Shown piece by piece: positions 8,111 through 16,383 of a stretch of DNA of 64,000 nucleotides; position 1 is the first letter of the stretch; every line of letters begins with the position of its first letter. The position numbers and the translations under genes are program-made. The notes under the pieces were generated by a model. That model was given only the letters and a program-made list of their open reading frames with translations, ran no database searches and was not told the DNA's origin. The DNA is from Jannaschia maritima (lineage in GTDB: Bacteria; Pseudomonadota; Alphaproteobacteria; Rhodobacterales; Rhodobacteraceae): contig NZ_JARGZA010000015.1 in the NCBI RefSeq assembly GCF_030973515.1, positions 1 through 64,000 on the forward strand. The letters run 5' to 3'.

Positions 8111-8475
8111 CCTTGACCGACTTCGAGACCCGCGTTCTCGACGCCGTCCTACAGGCCAGCAGGTCACCACATGGACGACGGATCGACCGCCTCTCCGTGA
8201 CTGGGCGAGACGAGACGGGCGTAGGATTCCTGGTCGACCTACACGATCCCGGCCGAGCCGACGGCAGCGGCGCGCAGCGTCTGGGCGGGGACGTCATCGG
8301 ATTGATCGACGGACAAGACGCGGTGCTTCGGTTCAACCTGCACGTCACGAACGGCCGATTGACCGATATCGAGATGTGGAACGACACGGGCGATTGGCCC
8401 GACGACGTGAACCGGGTGCGCTTCGTTCACGACGGACACTCAACCGGCCCCGGCACCCGGACGGCGGCGGAATAG
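8107..8475 (+). CDS. Candidate immunity-type protein paired with the upstream toxin-like gene
   Basis: A 122-residue acidic protein without signal peptide or membrane segment. The central part DAVLRFNLHVTNGRLTDIEMWND (about residues 75-97) has the alternating beta pattern seen in several small immunity and DUF proteins found beside toxin tips. The ATG overlaps the upstream stop (ATGA), so the two proteins are made together. Both genes are less GC-extreme than the flanking patB and lysE genes, consistent with transfer. The immunity role is inferred from position, size and acidity only; it could be an unrelated small protein. Confidence 0.5.
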   Translation: MTLTDFETRVLDAVLQASRSPHGRRIDRLSVTGRDETGVGFLVDLHDPGRADGSGAQRLGGDVIGLIDGQDAVLRFNLHVTNGRLTDIEMWNDTGDWPDDVNRVRFVHDGHSTGPGTRTAAE

Positions 8476-8479
8476 TCCC

Positions 8480-9076
8480 TCAAACCAACCCCGCCACCGT
8501 CGGCCACAACGTCGCCACCAGCAACCCCGCCATCGTCCAGTTGAACGCCCGCAGCCGCGCGGGCGACGTCAGGAACCGCTTCATCTGCACGCCCAGCACC
8601 GTCCAGGACGACACGGACGGCAGGTTCACGGCGGTGAACACCCCCGCCACCGCGACGACCGAGGGGACCGAGCCCGTGGAATACAGCGTCACCGCCGACA
8701 GGGCCATGGTCCAGGCCTTGGGGTTGACCCATTGGAACGCCGCCGCCTGCGCGAAGGTCATGGGCCGGGCGTCCACGTCCGTCCCCCTCGGCGCGCCGGC
8801 ATTGGCGATCCGCCACGCCAGCCACAGCAGATAGCCGACCGACAGGACCGCCAGGACCAGCCGCGCGGCGGGCCAGACCTCGAACAGGCCGGCCAGCCCC
8901 AGCCCCACGCACACGATCATGAACCCGAAGCCCAGCCCCACGCCAAGCATGTGCGGCACCGTGCGGCGCAGGCCGAAGTTCGCGCCCGACGCCAGCAGCA
9001 TCAGGTTGTTGGGCCCCGGCGTGATCGAGGTGACGAACGCGAAGCCCACCAGGGCCAGCAGGATGTCGATGCTCAT
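8480..9076 (-). CDS. LysE/RhtB-family amino-acid exporter
   Basis: A 198-residue inner-membrane protein with six predicted helices. The N-terminus (FVTSITPGPNNLMLLASGANFG, residues about 13-34) is the LysE/RhtB signature, and FQWVNPKAWTMAL (about 112-124) is the second conserved block. The family exports amino acids such as lysine, threonine or homoserine lactone; the substrate cannot be told from sequence. It is divergent from an Lrp/AsnC regulator 74 bases away, the classic exporter-regulator pair. The ATG at 9076 gives the standard family N-terminus. Confidence 0.92.
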   Translation of the reverse strand: MSIDILLALVGFAFVTSITPGPNNLMLLASGANFGLRRTVPHMLGVGLGFGFMIVCVGLGLAGLFEVWPAARLVLAVLSVGYLLWLAWRIANAGAPRGTDVDARPMTFAQAAAFQWVNPKAWTMALSAVTLYSTGSVPSVVAVAGVFTAVNLPSVSSWTVLGVQMKRFLTSPARLRAFNWTMAGLLVATLWPTVAGLV

Positions 9077-9150
9077 GGCCGCAAGACATCGCACCGCCCG
9101 CGCGAAATGTCCTTGCGTTCTGCGCGGCAGGGGCGCGATCCTCGCAATCC

Positions 9151-9603
9151 ATGGACCATATCGACCCGATCGACACCCGGATCTTGCGCGTGCTGCAATC
9201 CGACGCGCGAATCTCGAACCAGGCGCTCGCCGGGCGCGTGGGCCTGTCGCCCTCGGCCACCTTGCGCCGCGTGCAGGCGCTCGAACGGTCGGGCGCGATC
9301 CAGGGCTACCGTGCTGTGCTGTCGCCCGCGGCCCGGGGGACGGGTTTCACGGCCTATGTCGCCGTCGGCCTGAACGACCACACGAAGGCCGGGCAGGAAG
9401 GGTTCGAACGCGGCGTGGCCGGGGCCCCCCAGGTCCGCGAATGCCACAACATCACCGGCACCGTCGAATACCTCCTGCGGGTGGAGGCCGCCGACCTCGC
9501 CGCCTACAAGCACTTCCACACGGAGGTCCTGGGCGTCCTGCCCCAGGTCCGGTCGCTCCAGACCTATGTCGTCATGGGCAGCCCCAAAGACGACCGCGCC
9601 TGA
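9151..9603 (+). CDS. Lrp/AsnC-family transcriptional regulator
   Basis: A 150-residue regulator. Residues 5-55 form the winged helix-turn-helix typical of AsnC proteins (DTRILRVLQSDARISNQALAGRVGLS). The C-terminal RAM ligand-binding domain (about 65-145) contains VRECHNITGTVEYLLRV, a region forming the amino-acid effector pocket. It is divergent from the LysE exporter at 8480-9076 and most likely controls that gene in response to an amino acid, with the shared 74-base intergenic region holding both promoters. No other target is suggested by the context. Confidence 0.93.
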   Translation: MDHIDPIDTRILRVLQSDARISNQALAGRVGLSPSATLRRVQALERSGAIQGYRAVLSPAARGTGFTAYVAVGLNDHTKAGQEGFERGVAGAPQVRECHNITGTVEYLLRVEAADLAAYKHFHTEVLGVLPQVRSLQTYVVMGSPKDDRA

Positions 9604-9748
9604 CCGCGACGGGAATTGCCCCAAGGTAAGGTTTTCCGCAGTGCGGTTTCCCCCACCTGCGCCGAACGCCCCCTTTCCGTATGACAGCGTCACGTCGCGG
9701 CACCGTTCCCCGCCGCGCCGACGCACCATTCCAGAAAGGAGTTGCCCC

Positions 9749-11239
9749 ATGACCGCCACGGCCCATGGACTGACCCGCTTCGACCAATTGATGAAGGCCT
9801 GCCTCCGGGGCCAGGGTCCCGCACGGCCCGCGCCGCAGGTGCTGGGCCGCATGTTCCCCGCCAACCCGGTGGAGGTGGCGAACATCGACCATGCCGGCGT
9901 GATCGACGCCCTGGACGAGCTGGCCGGGACGATGCTCGCGGATACGAACGCCGACGGGCCCGCCGATGCGGGCATGACCTTCCTGGGGCAGTTCGTGGAC
10001 CACGACGTCACGCTCGACGCGACCTCCGCCCTGGGCACGCGCATCGATCCGGCCACCATCGCCAACGTCCGCACGCCGGGCCTCGACCTCGACTGCGTCT
10101 ATGGCGCGGGGCCCGAAGCGTCGGGCCTCCTTTATGGCGACGCGGCGCACGGGCAGGACCACTTCCTTCTGTTCGGGCGCGACGACAACCACGACGACCT
10201 GGCGCGGACCTGCGCGGGCAAGGCCCTGATCGGCGACCACCGCAACGACGAGAACATCGTCGTCTCGCAGGTCCAGGGCCTGTTCATCAAGCTGCACAAC
10301 ATCCTGATGTCCAAGCTGTCCGACAGCGCGGACGTCGCGGCCGACGTGTGCGACTGCGCCCGCCACGGCATCGCGGCGCATGTCTGGCACGACCACGTGA
10401 AGCCGCAGCTGACCTCGTTCGAGGAGGTGCGCCGCTTCATCCGCCTGCACTACCAGTGGATCGTGTGGAACGAGCTGCTGCCCGCCTTCGTGCAGCCCCA
10501 CTGCCTCCAGGCCGCGATCTGGGACGACCGCATCGCCCCCCACGCCCCCGCCATGCCGGTCGAGTTCTCGGGCGCGTGCTATCGCTTCGGGCACGCCACG
10601 ACGCAGGCCACGTACCAGATGACGGCGGGCGGCGCGCCCCGCGGCCTGTTCGACATGCGCGGCTTCGGCCCGCGCCCGATCGCGGCCAACCTGGACATGG
10701 ACCGGTTCTTCTCGCTGGCCGGCGGCAGCCCCGCCCAACGGGCCCGCCCCGTCGCGCCCAAGCTGGGCCAGCCCCTGTTCGCGCTGCCCTTCGTCGAGAA
10801 CCCGGTCCACCTGGCCGACATCGACGAGGATCTGTCGCTCGAACGCTCTGCGAACCTGGCGCTGCGCAACATGGTCCGCGACCGCTACACCTATCAACTC
10901 GCCTCGGGCCAGAGCGTGGCGGCCGCGTTCGGCGCGGATCCCGTCGACGTCCCCGACGCGCTTCGAAGCCGGGGCATCACCAAGACGCCGCTGTGGTTCT
11001 ATGCCCTCCAGGAGGCGGAGACCCACGGCGGGGGCCGCCTGACCGGCGCGGGCGGCGCGGTGGTGGCGACCGTGTTCGCCAACCTCCTGCGCCGCGACCC
11101 GAACTCGGTCGTCCACCTGCCCGGCTTCACGCCCTGGTCGGGCTTCGGCGGGCACCCGACCTGCATGGGCGGCATCGTGGCCTATGTCCGCGCCAACGCG
11201 GGCCACGTCCGCGACCCCGAACACCTGCGCTGCGGCTGA
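9749..11239 (+). CDS. Animal-type haem peroxidase (peroxidase-cyclooxygenase superfamily)
   Basis: A 496-residue bacterial member of the superfamily that includes myeloperoxidase. Motifs are in the right order: [13 protein letters not shown] with the haem-linking Asp84 and distal His85, GDHRNDEN with catalytic Arg165 and Glu168, and YRFGHATT with proximal haem His282. A late Arg/Gly-rich block (about 470-490) closes the domain. No signal peptide is seen, so the enzyme may be cytoplasmic or exported by a non-Sec route; several marine alphaproteobacterial relatives are thought to be secreted by type I systems. AAAGGAG precedes the ATG. Halide or organic peroxidase activity is likely, but the substrate is unknown. 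Confidence 0.9.
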   Translation: MTATAHGLTRFDQLMKACLRGQGPARPAPQVLGRMFPANPVEVANIDHAGVIDALDELAGTMLADTNADGPADAGMTFLGQFVDHDVTLDATSALGTRIDPATIANVRTPGLDLDCVYGAGPEASGLLYGDAAHGQDHFLLFGRDDNHDDLARTCAGKALIGDHRNDENIVVSQVQGLFIKLHNILMSKLSDSADVAADVCDCARHGIAAHVWHDHVKPQLTSFEEVRRFIRLHYQWIVWNELLPAFVQPHCLQAAIWDDRIAPHAPAMPVEFSGACYRFGHATTQATYQMTAGGAPRGLFDMRGFGPRPIAANLDMDRFFSLAGGSPAQRARPVAPKLGQPLFALPFVENPVHLADIDEDLSLERSANLALRNMVRDRYTYQLASGQSVAAAFGADPVDVPDALRSRGITKTPLWFYALQEAETHGGGRLTGAGGAVVATVFANLLRRDPNSVVHLPGFTPWSGFGGHPTCMGGIVAYVRANAGHVRDPEHLRCG

Positions 11240-11257
11240 CGCGGGCGCGCACCGGAC

Positions 11258-11286
11258 CCCCGCCGCCGCCCTCCCCGGCGGCGGGG
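11258..11286 (+). terminator. GC-rich stem-loop after the peroxidase gene
   Basis: A perfect 10-bp stem (11258-11267 with 11277-11286) and a 9-base loop lie 19 bases after the peroxidase stop. No T-run follows, so it may slow or end transcription only weakly, or protect the 3' end. Confidence 0.4.
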
Positions 11287-11319
11287 AACGCGGGGGCGGT
11301 GGCGCGGGTTCTCCCCCCG

Positions 11320-11748
11320 ATGCCGCCGCCCTTCCGCCCCCTCGGCCTGGACCACGTCGTCCTGTGGGTCCGCGACCTGCCCCGCGCGGTGGCCTGGTAC
11401 CGCGACGTGCTGGGCTGCGAGCCGGGGTTCCGATACCACGACATCGGGATGGAGCATCTGTGGTTCGGCACGATCCTGATCGGCCTGTGGGACCGCGACG
11501 ACCCCCGCGCCCGCCCCGCCGCCGACGGCGCCGGGGGCACCAACGTCGACCACCTGGGCCTGGCGGTGGGCCCCTTCGACCTCGATGTCCTGCTGGCCCA
11601 TCTGGACGCCCACGGCGTCGCGGTCGAACGCACGTTCCGCCAGACCGGCGCCCGGGGCTTCGGGCGCTCCGTCTACCTCCGCGACCCCTGGGGCAACCGG
11701 ATCGAGCTGAAGGGCCCGACGGAGTACCGTGGCCCGGCAGGGGATTAG
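11320..11748 (+). CDS. VOC (glyoxalase/dioxygenase-fold) protein
   Basis: A 142-residue protein with two betaalphabetabetabeta modules. Module 1 starts [23 protein letters not shown] (residues 9-31) and module 2 has [20 protein letters not shown]. The C-terminal block [15 protein letters not shown] is typical of the vicinal-oxygen-chelate superfamily. His in LDH, His in VDH and Glu in RIEL are the expected metal ligands. Members include glyoxalases, dioxygenases and antibiotic-binding proteins; nothing here fixes the substrate. The ATG at 11320 lies 34 bases after a strong stem-loop, so this gene probably depends on read-through from the peroxidase unit or on its own promoter. Confidence 0.85.
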   Translation: MPPPFRPLGLDHVVLWVRDLPRAVAWYRDVLGCEPGFRYHDIGMEHLWFGTILIGLWDRDDPRARPAADGAGGTNVDHLGLAVGPFDLDVLLAHLDAHGVAVERTFRQTGARGFGRSVYLRDPWGNRIELKGPTEYRGPAGD

Positions 11749-11774
11749 GAGCCGCCGAAGGACGGCCAGGCCCC

Positions 11775-12356
11775 CTACGCCCGCATCGCCTCCCCCATTT
11801 CCCGCACCGCCCCGTGCCGATGGCAGGTCACGACGTGGTCGTTCACCAGCCCGCAGGCCTGCATCCAGGCGTACACGATGGTCGGCCCGCAGAACTTGAA
11901 CCCCAGCGCCTTCAGCTCCTTCGACACCTGCCGCGACAGGGCCGTCTGCGCGGGCACGTCCGCCAGCGTCGCGGGCGCGGGCTGCAACGGCACGCCGCCC
12001 ACGTGGCCCCAGCAGAAGCCCGCGAACGCCTCCGCCCCGCCCATCGCGCGGTACGCCCGCGCGTTGCCGATCGTGGCCTCGATCTTGCCCCGGTGCCGCA
12101 CGATCCGCGCGTCCGCGACCAGCCGGTCCACCTCCGCCCCGCCCCATCCGGCGATCGCGTCCGGGTCGAACCCGGCGAAGGCCGCGCGGAACCCCTCGCG
12201 CTTGCGCAGGATGGTGATCCAGGACAGCCCCGCCTGGAACCCGTCCAGAACCAGCTTCTCCCACAGGGCGCGGCCGTCCCGTTCCGGCACCCCCCATTCG
12301 GTATCGTGATACGCCTGGTACAGCGCGTCGTCGCCCACCCATCCGCACCGTTCCAT
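11775..12356 (-). CDS. tag: DNA-3-methyladenine glycosylase I
   Basis: Tag removes 3-methyladenine from alkylated DNA, starting base-excision repair. The 193 residues match the family. The N-terminus [10 protein letters not shown]...YHDTEWGVP carries zinc ligands Cys4 and His17, and the C-terminus [11 protein letters not shown] has the remaining His and Cys ligands. [18 protein letters not shown] is the conserved helix-hairpin-helix region that holds the flipped base. The gene stands alone, convergent with the VOC gene and divergent from phaA. Confidence 0.96.
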   Translation of the reverse strand: MERCGWVGDDALYQAYHDTEWGVPERDGRALWEKLVLDGFQAGLSWITILRKREGFRAAFAGFDPDAIAGWGGAEVDRLVADARIVRHRGKIEATIGNARAYRAMGGAEAFAGFCWGHVGGVPLQPAPATLADVPAQTALSRQVSKELKALGFKFCGPTIVYAWMQACGLVNDHVVTCHRHGAVREMGEAMRA

Positions 12357-12476
12357 GGCGTCCTCCGCGATCCCGTCCTTTCCGTCGTCGCGGAACGTTC
12401 ACCGCCCGCGCGCGCTTTGCAACCACGCCCCACATTCGTTAACAGGCGCGCGAACAATGACCGGAAGGACCACCCA

Positions 12477-13652
12477 ATGACCAACGTCGTGATCGCCTCG
12501 GCCGCCCGGACCCCCGTGGGCAGCTTCCTGGGTGCCTTCGCGGGCGTCCCCGCCCACGACCTGGGCGCCGCCGTCATCCGCGAGGTGGTGTCCCGTGCAG
12601 GCGTCGATGCCGCGGAGGTGTCGGAAACGATCCTGGGCCAGGTCCTGACCGCCGGCCAGGGCCAGAACCCCGCCCGCCAGGCCCACATCAACGCCGGCCT
12701 GCCGAAGGAATCCGCCGCCTGGGGCATCAACCAGGTCTGCGGCTCGGGCCTGCGCGCGGTCGCGCTGGGCGCCCAGCACATCCAGCTGGGCGATGCGGGC
12801 ATCGTCGTCGCGGGCGGGCAGGAATCCATGTCGCTCGCCCCCCACGCCCAGGCCATCCGCGCCGGTCAGAAGATGGGCGACCTGAAGCTCGTGGACACGA
12901 TGATCAAGGACGGCCTGTGGGACGCGTTCAACGACTACCACATGGGCCAGACCGCCGAGAACGTGGCCGAGCAATGGCAGATCAGCCGGGACCAGCAGGA
13001 CGAGTTCGCGGTGGGCAGCCAGAACAAGGCCGAAGCCGCGCAGAAGGCGGGTAAGTTCGCCGACGAGATCGTGGCCTACACCGTGAAGGGCCGGAAGGGC
13101 GACATTGTCGTGGACCAGGACGAGTACATCCGCCACGGCGCCACGATCGACGCCATGCAGAAGCTGCGCCCCGCCTTCGCGAAGGACGGCTCCGTCACCG
13201 CGGCCAACGCGTCCGGCCTGAACGACGGCGCCGCCGCCACCCTCCTGATGTCGGCGGACGAGGCCGAGCGCCGGGGGATCGAGCCCCTGGCCCGCATCGC
13301 GTCCTACGCCACCGCGGGCCTCGATCCGTCGATCATGGGCGTGGGCCCCATCCACGCGTCGCGCAAGGCGCTCGAGAAGGCGGGCTGGAAGGTGGACGAT
13401 TTGGACTTGGTGGAAGCCAACGAGGCCTTCGCCGCGCAGGCCTGCGCCGTGAACAAGGACATGGGCTGGGACCCGTCCATCGTGAACGTCAACGGCGGCG
13501 CCATCGCCATCGGTCACCCCATCGGCGCGTCGGGCGCCCGCGTCCTCAACACGCTGTTGTTCGAAATGAAGCGCCGCGATGCCAAGAAGGGTCTGGCGAC
13601 CCTGTGCATCGGCGGCGGCATGGGCGTGGCCCTTTGCGTGGAGCGGCCCTGA
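12477..13652 (+). CDS. phaA: Acetyl-CoA C-acetyltransferase (beta-ketothiolase)
   Basis: This enzyme condenses two acetyl-CoA to acetoacetyl-CoA, the first step of polyhydroxybutyrate synthesis. The 391-residue length is typical. Catalytic residues are Cys88 in [11 protein letters not shown], His347 in [10 protein letters not shown] and Cys377 in [15 protein letters not shown] ribosome site precedes the ATG at 12477. The next pathway gene, phaB, is 1.2 kb downstream on the same strand, separated by a repeat element and a patatin gene. A purely degradative thiolase is possible, but the phaB neighbour favours polymer synthesis. Confidence 0.96.
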   Translation: MTNVVIASAARTPVGSFLGAFAGVPAHDLGAAVIREVVSRAGVDAAEVSETILGQVLTAGQGQNPARQAHINAGLPKESAAWGINQVCGSGLRAVALGAQHIQLGDAGIVVAGGQESMSLAPHAQAIRAGQKMGDLKLVDTMIKDGLWDAFNDYHMGQTAENVAEQWQISRDQQDEFAVGSQNKAEAAQKAGKFADEIVAYTVKGRKGDIVVDQDEYIRHGATIDAMQKLRPAFAKDGSVTAANASGLNDGAAATLLMSADEAERRGIEPLARIASYATAGLDPSIMGVGPIHASRKALEKAGWKVDDLDLVEANEAFAAQACAVNKDMGWDPSIVNVNGGAIAIGHPIGASGARVLNTLLFEMKRRDAKKGLATLCIGGGMGVALCVERP

Positions 13653-14001
13653 TCCTGGACCGTCCGGATCGCGTATTCCGTGGGGTGGGCATTCATGCCC
13701 AATGTTCCGGTCCGGTGGGGGCGGCGGGGTCGACCGTTCGCCCGGTGGATCCCCGCCGGGGGCACGGAACCGCCCGGCCCGTCGAACCGCGCACGCCCCG
13801 ATCGGTCCGTATGCCGAGGCGTACGCACGGGGGCGAAGGACCGGTCCCCGTCCCGCCGGACCACCCCCCGCACGGAACGCCGCTGCGACGCAACCCCGGC
13901 GCAACGCGCGGTGCCGATGCGCCGAACCGTATGCACGGGGGGTGCACGGGGGGTGTACGGGGGGTGCATCCCCCCTCGCACAAGAAATACTTGACCGGAT
14001 G
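13653..14001. other. Gene-free spacer between phaA and the patatin gene, mostly repeat DNA
   Basis: No convincing gene is seen; frames are open here in several registers at once because of the extreme GC content. The right half (13833-13975) is an interspersed repeat described separately. The left part holds GC-rich sequence without a clear terminator. Confidence 0.7.
13833..13975 (+). repeat. Interspersed intergenic repeat, copy 1, ending in tandem G6 units
   Basis: This element matches, in inverted orientation, the sequence at 42796-42990. Identical blocks include GCGAAGGACCGGTCCC, a 25-base block around CCGGACCACCCCCCGCAC, GCAACGCGCGGTGCC, and a 41-base terminal block. The terminal block (13929-13969) holds three G6 runs at 13937, 13948 and 13959, each 11 bases apart and joined by TGYAC, followed by a C6 run (13970-13975) that can pair with any G6. 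It could form a G-quadruplex or slipping hairpins. It ends about 25 bases before the patatin start. Confidence 0.8.
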
Positions 14002-14853
14002 ATGAGTCGAATGCCTCGTATCCCGCACTTCGACCAGATCGTCTTTTCGGGCGGCGGACTGCGCTGCTTCTGGCACGGCGGATGGATGTCGGCGGTCGAA
14101 TCCGCGGCCCGGTTCGACCCCCGCCGCGTCACCGGCGTGTCCGGCGGCGCCCTATCCGCCGCCGCCTGGCTGGCCGACCGCGAGGCGTGGCTGTTCGAAC
14201 GCTTCGGCCGTGCCCTGCACCGCAACGACGCCAACGTCACCTGGGACGACGCGGACGACGACCACGGCCGCACGCCGCATCAGCGCGTGTACAAGGCCAT
14301 CGTGGACGACGTGATCGACGGCCCCGCGCAGGATCGCATCGCGGACGGGCCCGCCTTCCAGATCTCCGTGGCGACGCCCACGGACGCACCCGCCCCCGAC
14401 GCCCTGCAGGCAGGCGCCGCCGGCCTGATATACCAGGCGGAACAGGTCGTCGCGCCCACGCCGCACCCTCGCCTGTCCGCGGCCGCCGGCATGACCCGCA
14501 GGCTGATTGACGCCCGCCGGGCCGCCCGCGACGGCACCCTGCCCGACCTGATCCGCATGGCCGCGACCGTGCCCCCCGCCTTCCGCCCCGACACCTGGGA
14601 CGACGAGCCGATCTACGACGGCGGCATGGTCGACAAGGCCCCCCGCCCCGAACCCGACCGGGGCCGCACGCTCGTGCTGCTGACCAAGCGGTTCAGGACC
14701 CTGCCCGACGACGAGGGCGGGCGCATCGACTACGTCCAGCCCTCGGACGACGTCCTGTCCGGCGGCAAGCTGGACTTCACGGACCCCACGCTTCTGCGCG
14801 AAGCCTGGGACCAGGGCCGCCGCGACGGCGAGGCCTGGCTGGAAGACAGATGA
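14002..14853 (+). CDS. Patatin-like phospholipase
   Basis: A 283-residue protein with the patatin Ser-Asp dyad: the oxyanion loop FSGGGLR (15-21), nucleophile Ser47 in GVSGG and Asp206 in DGGMVD. Such enzymes hydrolyse acyl esters of lipids. No signal peptide or membrane segment is seen, so it is probably cytoplasmic. It lies between phaA and phaB, where a polymer-granule or membrane-lipid role is conceivable but unproven. The start is unsettled: ATG at 13999, 14002 or 14011 all lack a strong ribosome site. Its stop is just ahead of phaB, with 23 bases between them. Confidence 0.88.
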   Translation: MSRMPRIPHFDQIVFSGGGLRCFWHGGWMSAVESAARFDPRRVTGVSGGALSAAAWLADREAWLFERFGRALHRNDANVTWDDADDDHGRTPHQRVYKAIVDDVIDGPAQDRIADGPAFQISVATPTDAPAPDALQAGAAGLIYQAEQVVAPTPHPRLSAAAGMTRRLIDARRAARDGTLPDLIRMAATVPPAFRPDTWDDEPIYDGGMVDKAPRPEPDRGRTLVLLTKRFRTLPDDEGGRIDYVQPSDDVLSGGKLDFTDPTLLREAWDQGRRDGEAWLEDR

Positions 14854-14876
14854 ACCCAACGGGAGGAGACCGGGAC

Positions 14877-15599
14877 ATGGCACGGATCGCATTGGTAACG
14901 GGGGGGTCGCGGGGCATCGGCGCCGCCATCTCGAAGGCGCTGCAGGAACAGGGCGCGCAGGTCGCGGCGACCTATGCGGGCAACGACGAGCGGGCGAAGC
15001 AGTTCACCGACGAGACGGGGATCGCGACCTACAAGTGGAACGTCGCAGACTACGACGCCTGCAAGGACGGCGTGGCCCGGGTGGAATCCGATCTCGGCCC
15101 CGTCGACATCCTGGTGAACAACGCGGGCATCACCCGCGACGCGCCGTTCCACAAGATGACGCCGCAGCACTGGCACGAGGTCGTCGACACGAACCTGACC
15201 GGCGTCTTCAACATGACCCACAACGTCTGGGGCGGCATGCGCGAGCGCAAGTTCGGCCGCATCGTCACGATCAGCTCGATCAACGGGCAGAAGGGGCAGT
15301 TCGCCCAGGCCAACTATGCCGCGACGAAGGCCGGCGACATCGGCTTCTCCAAGGCGCTGGCCCAGGAAGGGGCGCGCGCGAACATCACCGTCAACGTGGT
15401 GGCGCCGGGCTACATCAACACCGACATGATGAGCACGATCCCCGAGAAGGTCATGGATCAGATCGTCGGCGCCATCCCCGTCGGCCGATTGGGCGAAGCC
15501 GACGAGATCGCGCGCTGCGTGGCCTTCCTGACCCGCGACGACGCGGGCTTCATCACCGGCTCCACCCTCAGCGCGAATGGCGGCCAGTACCTCGCCTGA
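14877..15599 (+). CDS. phbB: Acetoacetyl-CoA reductase
   Basis: An NADPH-dependent short-chain dehydrogenase that reduces acetoacetyl-CoA to (R)-3-hydroxybutyryl-CoA, the monomer of polyhydroxybutyrate. The 240 residues match PhaB/PhbB. The cofactor loop is TGGSRGIG (8-15), and catalytic residues are Ser134, Tyr147 and Lys151. GVDGQKGQF-type sequence after the Ser (INGQKGQFAQANY) is typical of PhaB rather than FabG. The ATG at 14877 has a strong GGGAGGAG site; an in-frame ATG at 14850 overlaps the patatin stop but lacks one. It works with phaA upstream. The polymerase phaC is not in the window. Confidence 0.95.
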   Translation: MARIALVTGGSRGIGAAISKALQEQGAQVAATYAGNDERAKQFTDETGIATYKWNVADYDACKDGVARVESDLGPVDILVNNAGITRDAPFHKMTPQHWHEVVDTNLTGVFNMTHNVWGGMRERKFGRIVTISSINGQKGQFAQANYAATKAGDIGFSKALAQEGARANITVNVVAPGYINTDMMSTIPEKVMDQIVGAIPVGRLGEADEIARCVAFLTRDDAGFITGSTLSANGGQYLA

Positions 15600-15601
15600 C
15601 C

Positions 15602-15901
15602 CTACCCCTCCGGCCCGCCGCCCCGGCGGCGGGCCATCCGGGCGCGGTGGTCGGACGACGGATGGAAGATGCCGAGAATTTCGATCACACCGCGGTCCGG
15701 CTCCGGACGAAAATACAAGGCGATGTCGTCCATCTGCACGCAACGCATGCCGTCGATACCGGTGACGGACCCAATGAAGGGCACGCTGAGGAGGCGGCGA
15801 AACGCATCCCCGGTCTTCTCTCCCCGTCGCGCGGCAAGGCTATCCGCCTCGTCTATGGAATGGCCGAGGTTCCGGTAGACCGAGTAGATATACCGGTCCA
15901 A
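15602..15901 (-). CDS. RelE/ParE-family toxin-like gene, start codon doubtful
   Basis: ParE-type toxins poison gyrase, while RelE types cut mRNA on the ribosome. Downstream of TTG 15901 the frame gives 99 residues, with RYIYSVYRN near the start and RRLLSVPFIG...YFRPEPDRGVIEILGIFHP near the end, as in ParE. The typical N-terminal strand and helix (LELSKDASDDLLD) are encoded just upstream in the same frame (15902-15940), but no ATG, GTG or TTG precedes them before an in-frame TAG (15944-15946). So the only canonical start, TTG 15901, would delete a conserved element. The toxin may be disabled or use an unusual start. The antitoxin gene overlaps this upstream part. Confidence 0.7.
   Translation of the reverse strand: MDRYIYSVYRNLGHSIDEADSLAARRGEKTGDAFRRLLSVPFIGSVTGIDGMRCVQMDDIALYFRPEPDRGVIEILGIFHPSSDHRARMARRRGGGPEG
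15612..15635. terminator. Perfect 11-bp stem-loop between phaB and the convergent toxin gene
   Basis: GGCCCGCCGCC (15612-15622) pairs perfectly with 15625-15635 across a 2-base loop. It sits 13 bases after the phaB stop and inside the last codons of the convergent toxin-like gene, so it could act in both directions. There is no T-run. Confidence 0.5.
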
Positions 15902-15935
15902 GTCGAGGAGATCGTCACTGGCATCCTTCGAAAGC

Positions 15936-16217
15936 TCAAGTCTCTAGTCCACGTTCCCGCCTCAATAGCTGACGGCCTTGGCGGTACCGTTCCCAGAACT
16001 CGTCCTCGCTGATGAACGGTCCGTTCATCCGCTCTCGGAGCATCGTCACAAATTCCGGATCGATGGGGTTCTCGTCGTGATCCGCCTGTTCCCAGCGCAA
16101 TCGGTCCAACCCATGTGCGAGAACAGCCTCCATCGTGTCGAAGCCGTGCTCCTCCATCGCGCGGCGGGCGACGGCTTCCTGTTCGTCGGTCAGGGTCACG
16201 GTGATGCGGGCGTTCAT
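15936..16217 (-). CDS. ParD/RHH-type antitoxin-like protein
   Basis: A 93-residue protein. Residues 1-45 (MNARITVTLTDEQEAVARRAMEEHGFDTMEAVLAHGLDRL) fit the ribbon-helix-helix DNA-binding fold of ParD-like antitoxins. The acidic C-terminus (DPEFVTMLRERMNGPFISEDEFWERY) is the type of segment that wraps around a ParE toxin. GGAGGAG lies before the ATG at 16217. The gene ends inside the conserved upstream part of the toxin frame, the usual antitoxin-first order. Autorepression with the toxin is expected from the family. Confidence 0.82.
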   Translation of the reverse strand: MNARITVTLTDEQEAVARRAMEEHGFDTMEAVLAHGLDRLRWEQADHDENPIDPEFVTMLRERMNGPFISEDEFWERYRQGRQLLRRERGLET

Positions 16218-16272
16218 CGGCGGCTCCTCCGGTCCGGCACACGCTAGCACCGGGCCGGGGCGTGGCAAAGGG

Positions 16273-16383
16273 TCAGGGACGGCGACGCCCCAGACCGAAC
16301 AGGCTGCGGAACATCGCGGCCCGTTCGGCATGGGCCCGGGCATAGGCGTCCTCGTAGGTGCGGGTGATCGGTGTCTCGAACAT
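16273..16383 (-). CDS. 36-residue conserved-type small protein divergent from a LysR gene
   Basis: The reading MFETPITRTYEDAYARAHAE...FGLGRRRP is 36 residues long, with a strong GGAAGGA ribosome site six bases before its ATG. The Tyr/Ala-rich helical core and a basic end resemble tiny proteins I recall from other Rhodobacteraceae. It is divergent from the LysR gene at 16491, with the shared 107-base region holding both promoters. LysR regulators often control the divergent neighbour. Its function is unknown; it could be a small regulatory or membrane-surface peptide. Confidence 0.6.
   Translation of the reverse strand: MFETPITRTYEDAYARAHAERAAMFRSLFGLGRRRP

Noticed and set aside
9572-11224. 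A 550-residue minus-strand open frame opposite the haem peroxidase
   Set aside because: Antisense shadow; the peroxidase on the plus strand has all catalytic motifs in order.
13929-13975. Possible short CRISPR-like array in the G6 tandem units
   Set aside because: Units are only 11 bases with no spacers and no cas genes are present.
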